Source: Sphingomonas sp. 37zxx (GTDB lineage: Bacteria; Pseudomonadota; Alphaproteobacteria; Sphingomonadales; Sphingomonadaceae). Taken from it: 64,000 bases of DNA. The DNA lies in NCBI RefSeq assembly GCF_000786205.1, contig NZ_JROH01000009.1, forward strand, positions 1 through 64,000, read 5' to 3'. Shown here one piece after another: positions 57,795 to 64,000 of the stretch (position 1 is the stretch's first letter; every line of letters begins with the position of its first letter). The position numbers and the translations under genes were made by a program. Below the pieces are notes generated by a model. The model was not told the DNA's origin. It was given only the letters and a program-made list of their open reading frames with translations, and searched no databases.

Positions 57795-59285
57795 TCATGA
57801 TCCCAATTCCTGCCGCTGCAACATGCTGCCCATCGCCTGCATTTGCTGGCGCGCATCGGGCATCAGGACGAAGCTGTCCTTGGTGCCGCCGCCCTGCGAC
57901 GAATTGACCACCAGCGATCCTTCGCGCAGCGCCACGCGAGTCAGCCCGCCGGGCACCACCTGCACGCCCTCGCGCCCGGTCAGCACGAAGGGGCGGAAAT
58001 CGACATGACGCGGTGCCAGCCCAGCCTCGGTCATCGTCGGCACCGTCGACAGCGCCAGCGTCGGCTGCGCGATATAGCGGTGCGGCTCGGCGATCAGTGC
58101 GGCGCGGAAGGTCTCGATCTCGGCCTTGCTGGCGGTCGGGCCGACCAGCATGCCATAGCCGCCCGATCCATCGACCAGCTTCACCACCAGTTCGGGCAAG
58201 CGTTCGAGCACATATTTCAGCGCCTGCGGCTCGCGGCAGCGCCATGTCTCGACATTGGGCAACCGCGCCTCGCCGCCCGAATAGAAACGAACGATTTCCG
58301 GCATATAGCTATAGATCGCCTTGTCATCGGCGATGCCGTTGCCCGGTGCGTTGATCAGCGTCACATTGCCCGCGCGATACGCCGCCATCAGTCCCGGCAC
58401 GCCCAGCATCGAATCGGCGCGGAACACCAGCGGGTCGAGATAGTCATCGTCGATCCGGCGATAGATCACATCGACCTTCACCCGCCCCGCGATCGTCTGC
58501 ATCCAAACGACATCGTCATCGACCAGCAGATCGGCTGGCTCGACCAGTTCGATCCCCATGCTGTCAGCCAGGAAGCTGTGCTCATAATAAGCGCTGTTGA
58601 AATGCCCCGGTGTCAGCACGACGCATACCGGGCGCATGCCGCTGCCCTCGGGCGCGACCGATCGCATCGTTTCGTGCAGCCGATCGGGATAGCTGTCGAC
58701 CGCCGCCACGCGGAACGATCGGAACAGTTCGGGGCATAACCGGATCATCGCCTCGCGATTTTCGAGCATGTACGACACGCCCGACGGGGTGCGCGCATTA
58801 TCCTCAAGCACATAAAACTCATCCGGCCCGGTGCGGACCAGATCGATGCCACAGATATGCGCGAACACGCCGTGCGGCGGGCGGATGCCGACCACTTCAT
58901 GACGAAACTGGGCATTGCCCAACACCAGTTCGGCGGGCAGCACGCCTTCGGCCAGGATGCGGCGCTCGCCGTAAATGTCGTCGAGAAAGGCGTTGATCGC
59001 CTCTACCCGCTGGATCAGCCCCTGGCTGAGCCTTGCCCATTCATCAGCGAGGAAGACGCGGGGTACGATGTCGAACGGGATGATGCGTTCGCTGGCGTCA
59101 TGGTCGCCATAGACCGCAAAGGTGATGCCCAATTGTCGGAAGGTGTTTTCCGCCGCTTCGGTGCGGCGCTGCAGCTCCTCGCGCGGGGTTTGGTCGATCC
59201 AGGCGGCCAGCGCCGCGAATTCGGGACGGGGGGCCTGTGGTCCGCCCTTCCCCCAGATTTCATCGAACGCGCGCGTGTCTTCCAT
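57795..59285 (-). CDS. Circularly permuted type 2 ATP-grasp protein
   Basis: 496 residues of the COG2308 family: GITFAVYGDHDASERIIPFD, RPPHGVFAHICGIDLVRTG, YVLEDNARTPSGVSYMLENR, LTPGHFNSAYYEHSFLADSM and the ATP-binding VVKLVDGSGGYGMLVGPTAS. Predicted to form amide bonds between peptides or amino acids. First gene of the three-gene cluster. Confidence 0.9.
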   Translation of the reverse strand: MEDTRAFDEIWGKGGPQAPRPEFAALAAWIDQTPREELQRRTEAAENTFRQLGITFAVYGDHDASERIIPFDIVPRVFLADEWARLSQGLIQRVEAINAFLDDIYGERRILAEGVLPAELVLGNAQFRHEVVGIRPPHGVFAHICGIDLVRTGPDEFYVLEDNARTPSGVSYMLENREAMIRLCPELFRSFRVAAVDSYPDRLHETMRSVAPEGSGMRPVCVVLTPGHFNSAYYEHSFLADSMGIELVEPADLLVDDDVVWMQTIAGRVKVDVIYRRIDDDYLDPLVFRADSMLGVPGLMAAYRAGNVTLINAPGNGIADDKAIYSYMPEIVRFYSGGEARLPNVETWRCREPQALKYVLERLPELVVKLVDGSGGYGMLVGPTASKAEIETFRAALIAEPHRYIAQPTLALSTVPTMTEAGLAPRHVDFRPFVLTGREGVQVVPGGLTRVALREGSLVVNSSQGGGTKDSFVLMPDARQQMQAMGSMLQRQELGS

Positions 59286-59374
59286 TCGACCTCAAAAGCT
59301 TCGAGCCGCCGGTTGGTTGCATGCTGCCTTCGATCGCTGCGCTGCACAAGGGTTAACGACGTTGCAGGGGTGGC

Positions 59375-61399
59375 CTATTGCGGCAGCTCGGTCAGCATCG
59401 CCGGCGTGAGCAATTGCGGCAGCACGCGCGGCGCTGTGGCCCCCGGGGCATACCAAAGGTACAGCGGCACGCCGGCGCGGTTATGCCGTTCGATGAAGCG
59501 TCCCAGCGCCGGATCGCCATCGGTCCAATCGCCCACCAGCACGCTGACCTTGCCGTCGCCAAACGCCTTGGCGACACCCGCGGTCTCGATCGCCGCCTTT
59601 TCATTGACCTTGCACGTCACACACCAATCGGCGGTGAAATAGGCGAATACTGGCCGCCCCTCGGCGCGCAAACGTTCGAGTGTCGCCTCGCTAAACGGTT
59701 CAGCCCCCAATGCGGCGACTTGCCGGGTGTCGACGGCGCTGCGCTCGACACTCCCGACCGCGACTAGACCGATAGCGAGCGCGACCCCGGCTGGTGCCCA
59801 TTGCAGCGCCTTGCCCGCGAATTGCCGCCGCCCGGTCCACCACAATGCCAGCGCCAGCACCAACGCCGCCGCCAGCCCCAGCGTCATGCCATCAACCCCC
59901 GCCTGCCGCCCCAGCACCCAGGCAAGCGCGAGCGCGGTCAGGAACATCGGCACCGACAGGATATGGCGGAACGTCGCCATCCACGCGCCGGGCTTGGGCA
60001 ACCGCCGGCGAAGCGCGGGGACGAAGCCGAGCAGCAGGAAGGGCAGCGCGAGGCCAAGCCCAAGCCCGGCAAACACCAGCATCCCCATCCACCACGGCAG
60101 CACCAATGCCGCGCTCAGCGCCGCGCCCATGAACGGCCCGGTGCATGGCGTCGCGACAAAAGCGGCGAGTGCGCCGGTGAGGAAGGCGCTGCCAGTCCCC
60201 TTCGCGCTCATCCGGTTGGCGATGCCCGGCGCACCGACCTCGAACAGTCCGGCAAGGTTCAGCGCGATCGCGGTGACCAGCAGCAACAGGAACAGGATGA
60301 CGCGCGGGTCCTGCAACTGGAACGCCCAGCCAACGCTCGCGCCCGCCGCGCGCAGCCCGAGGAGGACGCCCCCCAGCGCCAGGCACACCAGCACCACGCC
60401 TGCGGTATAGGCCAGCGCCTCGCCGCGCGCCCCGCGCTCATCACCGCCCGCGCGCGCAAGGCTGAGTGCCTTGAGGCTGAGGATCGGGAAGACGCAGGGC
60501 ATGATATTGAGGATCAGCCCCCCGAGCAGCGCGCCGCCGAACGCCAGCAGCGCAGTGGCGACATCGAGCGTCGCCGCCCCCTGCCCCGCCGCGACCGAAC
60601 CCGGCACTGCGGTTACCGCAAAGCCCTTGCCCTCACCGATCGACAACACCCCCTCGACCGCCTGTGGCCCTGCCCCCGGCCCAGTGGTCTCGATGATCAG
60701 CAAGTCGCCCTCGCGGCGCACCGTCTGCGGCGCGGCGTAATTCAGCGCATTGGGCGTCAGCGCGAAGAAATAGGGGTCGGTCGCAGCGGCCTCTGCGGGG
60801 AACGGCACCGCAAGGCGGAACATGCCATCGGCCACCTCGAAGCTCGCCTTTGATCCCAGCGGCTTGGCCAGCCCCGCGCGCCATTGGTCGAACGGCGCGC
60901 GCATGTCGGGGGCAATCGCGCCGTCGCCAATGGTCAGCTTGGTTGCAAGCCTTTGGCTTTCGGGCACGCAAATCTCGTTGGTGCAGACCAGATAATCGGC
61001 CTTCACCGACACTGGCATCACCGTGCCCGGCACGGCATCGGCGGGGATCTTCAGCGTGACAAACTGGGTGAAGCGGCCTTCATAAACATAGTTCATCAGC
61101 CCCGCGATCAGCAGCCGCTGCGGCACCGGATATTGCAGCGGCCCGGCGGTGACCCCGGCGGGCAAGCCCCAATCCAGCGTGGTTTCAAGTCCGGCATCAC
61201 CGGGATTCTTCCAATAGCCATGCCAGCCGGGCTCGGGAGTCGAGACGAACGCCAGCGTCACTTCGCCGCCGGCCGCGGGGGTGGCGGTTTCGGGCACCAG
61301 CTCGATTGCGATGTGCGGCGCGGTCCCCGTGCCTTGCGCGAACGCCGGCATCGCCAGCGCGAGCATCAACAGGGCGGCAAGGATACGCAACATGGGCAT
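59375..61399 (-). CDS. dsbD: DsbD-family thiol:disulfide interchange protein
   Basis: Signal peptide (ILAALLMLALAMPAFAQ), an N-terminal periplasmic domain with the pair YLVCTNEICVPE, a membrane core with the redox Cys in NIMPCVFPILSLK and VATPCTGPFMG, and a C-terminal thioredoxin domain with DWCVTCKVNE. It carries electrons from cytoplasmic thioredoxin to periplasmic partners. ATG 61399 (or 61393) preferred over the frame start at 61456. About 674 residues. The thioredoxin-like protein at 9176 could be a client. Confidence 0.92.
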   Translation of the reverse strand: MPMLRILAALLMLALAMPAFAQGTGTAPHIAIELVPETATPAAGGEVTLAFVSTPEPGWHGYWKNPGDAGLETTLDWGLPAGVTAGPLQYPVPQRLLIAGLMNYVYEGRFTQFVTLKIPADAVPGTVMPVSVKADYLVCTNEICVPESQRLATKLTIGDGAIAPDMRAPFDQWRAGLAKPLGSKASFEVADGMFRLAVPFPAEAAATDPYFFALTPNALNYAAPQTVRREGDLLIIETTGPGAGPQAVEGVLSIGEGKGFAVTAVPGSVAAGQGAATLDVATALLAFGGALLGGLILNIMPCVFPILSLKALSLARAGGDERGARGEALAYTAGVVLVCLALGGVLLGLRAAGASVGWAFQLQDPRVILFLLLLVTAIALNLAGLFEVGAPGIANRMSAKGTGSAFLTGALAAFVATPCTGPFMGAALSAALVLPWWMGMLVFAGLGLGLALPFLLLGFVPALRRRLPKPGAWMATFRHILSVPMFLTALALAWVLGRQAGVDGMTLGLAAALVLALALWWTGRRQFAGKALQWAPAGVALAIGLVAVGSVERSAVDTRQVAALGAEPFSEATLERLRAEGRPVFAYFTADWCVTCKVNEKAAIETAGVAKAFGDGKVSVLVGDWTDGDPALGRFIERHNRAGVPLYLWYAPGATAPRVLPQLLTPAMLTELPQ

Positions 61400-61478
61400 T
61401 GGCGGCTTTCGGGGTGGGCGTGTGCGAACACCATAGCGCGAGCCGCTGCGATTCACATACCACCCTTTCCCCGTTGGG

Positions 61479-62366
61479 TTACGCCTGCTTCAATCCCAGC
61501 ATCTTGATGATCCCCGAAAAGTCGGTCGCCGCGCCGCCTTCATCGACGAAGCGCTGGTACATCTCCGCCGCGCGCGCGCCCATCGGCGTGTCGGCCGAAA
61601 CGCTCGCCGCCGCCTGCATCGCCAGCCGCAGATCCTTGAGCTGGAGCGCGGCGGCGAACCCGCCCTGCCAGTCGCGATCGGCAGGCGTTTCGGGGCCGAC
61701 GCCGGGGACCGGGCAATAGCTGGTCATCGACCAGCTTTGCCCCGACGATACGCTGGCGATGTCGTAGAAGGTCTGGAGGTCGAGCCCCAGTTTCTGCGCC
61801 AGCACAAACGCCTCGCCCGTCGCGACCATCGTCGCGCCGAGCAGCATGTTGTTGCAGATCTTCGCCGCCTGCCCGGCGCCGACCGGCCCGGCATGGATCA
61901 CGGTCTTGCCCATATCGGCCAGGAACGGCTCGGCGCGGCGAAACGCTTCCTCGCTGCCGCCCGCCATGAAGGTGAGCGTACCCGCATTGGCGGCGGCGAT
62001 CCCGCCCGATACCGGCGCATCGACCATCGTCAGCCCCTTCACCGCCGCCGCCTCGGCAACGCGGCGCGCGGTTTCGACGTCAATCGTCGAACAGTCGATC
62101 AGGATCGCGCTAGGTGGCGCGGCGGTGAATACGTCGGTCGCATAGACCGCCTCGACATGGCTGCCCGCTGGCAGCATCGTGATCACCGCCTCTGCCTCGG
62201 CACAGGCGATCGCGGCGGACTCGGCGGGCAGACAGCCGGCGTCTTTGGCGCGGGCGAGCGCGTCGGCCGACAGGTCGAACGCGCGGACGTCGTGGCCGGC
62301 CTTGGCCAGGTTCGCGGCCATGCCGCCGCCCATATTGCCCAGGCCGATGAATGCGATGCGTGCCAT
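61479..62366 (-). CDS. mmsB: 3-hydroxyisobutyrate dehydrogenase
   Basis: RIAFIGLGNMGGGMAANLAK (Rossmann), MVDAPVSGGIAAANAG, catalytic Lys in GAGQAAKICNNMLLGATM. ATG 62366 with GGAGAG upstream. 295 residues. Oxidises 3-hydroxyisobutyrate in valine degradation; the two following genes upstream on this strand encode the preceding steps. Confidence 0.94.
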   Translation of the reverse strand: MARIAFIGLGNMGGGMAANLAKAGHDVRAFDLSADALARAKDAGCLPAESAAIACAEAEAVITMLPAGSHVEAVYATDVFTAAPPSAILIDCSTIDVETARRVAEAAAVKGLTMVDAPVSGGIAAANAGTLTFMAGGSEEAFRRAEPFLADMGKTVIHAGPVGAGQAAKICNNMLLGATMVATGEAFVLAQKLGLDLQTFYDIASVSSGQSWSMTSYCPVPGVGPETPADRDWQGGFAAALQLKDLRLAMQAAASVSADTPMGARAAEMYQRFVDEGGAATDFSGIIKMLGLKQA

Positions 62367-62387
62367 GTTGCTCTCCTGAATATCAAA

Positions 62388-62582
62388 CCTTCTCCCGCTG
62401 GCGGGAGAAGGATACCGAAGCTTGGTCGCGAAGCGGCCTAGCGAAGGTTGGATGAGGGTGGTGCGGCGCTTCGCGTCGCGCGGTCGCAAACGCGACCGCT
62501 GCACCCTCACCCAGCTACGACTAGGCCGTGCTGAAGGAGCACGACCAAGTCTGCGCAACCCTCTCCCGCTCGCGGGAGAGGG
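62388..62582. repeat. Composite nested inverted repeat between mmsB and the enoyl-CoA hydratase gene
   Basis: Two 24-bp hairpins with 11-bp stems (62388-62411 and 62559-62582, core CTCCCGC/GCGGGAG) bracket further inverted pairs: CTTGGTCG with CGACCAAG, GGCCTA with TAGGCC, GAGGGTG with CACCCTC. The whole ~195 bp is nearly palindromic and holds no gene. Confidence 0.8.
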
Positions 62583-62588
62583 AAGAAC

Positions 62589-63362
62589 TCACTTCCCAGT
62601 CCAAACCCCGGCGCGCTTCTCGACAAAGGCCGCCATGCCTTCCTTCTGGTCCTGCGTCCCGAACAGCCCGTGGAACAGCCGCCGTTCGAACTGCACCCCT
62701 TGGCTTAGCCCCATGTCGAACGCAGCGTTCACCATTTCCTTGTTCGCCTTCACCGCCAGCGGGGCCATCCCTGCGATCGTCGCGGCGGTCTTCACCGCTT
62801 CCTCGACCAGATCGGCGGCGGGGATGATCCGGCTGACCAGGCCCGCGCGCTCGGCTTCCTGCGCATCGATCATCCGCCCGGTCAGGCACATTTCCATCGC
62901 CTTGGCCTTGCCCACCGCGCGCGCGAGCCGCTGCGATCCGCCCATGCCGGGGGAGACCGCCAGCTTGATCTCGGGCTGGCCGAACCTGGCGGTGTCGGCG
63001 GCCAGGATGAAGTCGCACATCATCGCCACCTCGCAGCCACCGCCCAGAGCATAACCCGCGACCGCGGCAATCACCGGCTTGCGCGTGCGGGTGAAGGCGT
63101 CCCAGCCGGCGAAGAAATCATGGCCGTACATGTCGGCAAAGCCCTGTGCCTGCATCTCCTTGATGTCGGCCCCCGCGGCGAACGCCTTTTCGCTGCCGGT
63201 CAGTACCGCGCACCCCTGCGAGGGATCGGCGTCGAACGCCGCCATCGCATCGAGCAATTCGGTCAGCACCTGCCCATTGAGCGCGTTGAGCGCCTTGGGC
63301 CGGTTGAGCGTGACCAGCGTCACCGCGCCGCGCTGTTCGACCAGGATGGTTTCGTAATTCAT
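62589..63362 (-). CDS. Enoyl-CoA hydratase
   Basis: Crotonase fold: [34 protein letters not shown] (oxyanion hole), [20 protein letters not shown] and [20 protein letters not shown]. 257 residues from ATG 63362, which overlaps the stop of the upstream gene (ATGA). In this context likely methacrylyl-CoA hydration in valine breakdown. Confidence 0.93.
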   Translation of the reverse strand: MNYETILVEQRGAVTLVTLNRPKALNALNGQVLTELLDAMAAFDADPSQGCAVLTGSEKAFAAGADIKEMQAQGFADMYGHDFFAGWDAFTRTRKPVIAAVAGYALGGGCEVAMMCDFILAADTARFGQPEIKLAVSPGMGGSQRLARAVGKAKAMEMCLTGRMIDAQEAERAGLVSRIIPAADLVEEAVKTAATIAGMAPLAVKANKEMVNAAFDMGLSQGVQFERRLFHGLFGTQDQKEGMAAFVEKRAGVWTGK

Positions 63363-64000
63363 TTCGGATTCCATTCTTCATCGGCCGGCAGCGGCGCGAA
63401 AATCTGGTCGATCAAATGGCCGGTGACATCCTCCGGCGTGGCGGGTTGCCAGCGCGGGGCGTTGTCCTTGTCGATGATCACCGCGCGCACGCCTTCGATA
63501 AAGTCGTGGCGCTGGACGACATGGCTCGCCACCGCGAATTCCTGCCGCATTTCGTCCTCGAAGGTCGGCATCGTGCGCCCGTCGAGCAGCAGCTTTAGGC
63601 TGACCTTCATCGTCTGCGGCGATTTGGTGTCGAGCGTGGCGAGCGTCTGCGTCGCCCATTCGCCGCCATCCTCGCGCAGCGCGGCGTAGACGTCCTCAAG
63701 CCGATCGCTGGCGAACAGCCGGTCGATCGCCTCGCGCTGCGCCAGGATGCGCGCTTGCGGCGCGGGGGCGGACGCTTGGCTCAGGATCGCCTCGATCGCC
63801 TGCGGGTCTTGCGCGATCCGCTGCTTCACGTCGTCGAGCGCCTCTGCCGGTACGAAATGCGTCGCCAGTCCCAGCGCAAGGCATTCGCCGCCGTCGATCC
63901 GCGCGCCGGTGAGCGCCAGATACTGGCCGATCCGCCCCGGCAGCCGCGACAGATACCAGCCGCCGCCGACATCGGGGAACAGCCCGATCCCGGTCTCGGG
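63359..64000 (-). CDS. 3-hydroxyisobutyryl-CoA hydrolase (partial; 5' end beyond the window)
   Basis: The frame is open to base 64000. The start of the visible part reads [20 protein letters not shown], the HIBYL-CoA hydrolase signature, followed by [20 protein letters not shown] and the C-terminal extension characteristic of the hydrolases ([39 protein letters not shown]). Hydrolyses 3-hydroxyisobutyryl-CoA in valine catabolism. Translationally coupled to the enoyl-CoA hydratase gene. Confidence 0.93.
   Translation of the reverse strand, partial: PETGIGLFPDVGGGWYLSRLPGRIGQYLALTGARIDGGECLALGLATHFVPAEALDDVKQRIAQDPQAIEAILSQASAPAPQARILAQREAIDRLFASDRLEDVYAALREDGGEWATQTLATLDTKSPQTMKVSLKLLLDGRTMPTFEDEMRQEFAVASHVVQRHDFIEGVRAVIIDKDNAPRWQPATPEDVTGHLIDQIFAPLPADEEWNPK

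Overview
The window is a chromosomal segment from an alphaproteobacterium of the sphingomonad type (Sphingomonas or a close relative). The evidence is high GC, a soluble serine palmitoyltransferase with its own acyl carrier protein, a PhyR/NepR/EcfG general stress locus with a PhyP-like histidine kinase, a GAAC-N7-GAAC type SOS box, and housekeeping gene order typical of the class (argS-SPOR-nagZ-scpAB-tatABC; rplU-rpmA-GNAT-obg-proB). Nearly all of it is densely packed core chromosome. Clearly accessory material is limited to the AT-rich left edge (1 to about 1330), a serine recombinase region next to a tRNA-Ser (about 16.7-19.5 kb), and several families of inverted-repeat elements.

Layout. 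1-1.3 kb: the 3' part of an AT-rich foreign gene, probably ATPase plus zinc ribbon plus winged helix, ending against the stop of dnaE2. 1.3-7 kb: SOS mutagenesis operon imuA-imuB-dnaE2 on the minus strand with a perfect LexA box; dnaE2 carries an in-frame 76-bp palindromic element. 7-9.7 kb: TonB-dependent receptor and an exported thioredoxin-like protein. 9.7-12.7 kb: tyrosine catabolism (hpd, hmgA) with a translationally coupled Rieske ferredoxin. 12.7-16.7 kb: two divergent L,D-transpeptidase-type proteins, glutamine-dependent NAD synthetase and a small conserved gene. 16.8-19.5 kb: recombinase region and tRNA-Ser(CGA). 19.5-25.2 kb: hspQ, rplU, rpmA, GNAT, a PF10118 hydrolase with a divergent TetR regulator, obgE, proB.

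25.2-32.6 kb is a sphingolipid locus: a probable ceramide reductase (NAD-dependent epimerase fold), acyl carrier protein, serine palmitoyltransferase, an LptF/LptG-type permease pair, a fatty acid desaturase and a GNAT-fold candidate ceramide synthase. Sphingomonads replace LPS with glycosphingolipids, so the LptFG pair placed here is suggestive. 32.7-38.8 kb: a small secreted protein, xth, erpA, an M23 peptidase, bcp, glnE.

38.9-43.3 kb is the general stress response locus: a NepR-like protein, ecfG, a 44-residue membrane protein, phyR, then divergently nepR and a PhyP-like kinase/phosphatase, then an entericidin-like lipoprotein. Several of these have EcfG-type promoter motifs. Three of the small genes (44, 55 and 41 residues) are easy to miss. 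43.3-50.9 kb: tatCBA, scpBA, nagZ, SPOR protein, argS, rarD. 51-55.8 kb: amidohydrolase, beta-hydroxyacid dehydrogenase, threonine ammonia-lyase, Bpt aminoacyltransferase. 56-59.3 kb: ATP-grasp / alpha-E / transglutaminase-like cluster whose transglutaminase lacks the catalytic Cys. 59.4-64 kb: DsbD-like protein and a valine-degradation set (HIBADH, enoyl-CoA hydratase, HIBYL-CoA hydrolase cut by the window end).

No rRNA, CRISPR array, prophage structural gene or full insertion sequence was seen. Long ORFs antisense to the GC-rich genes were treated as codon-bias artefacts.
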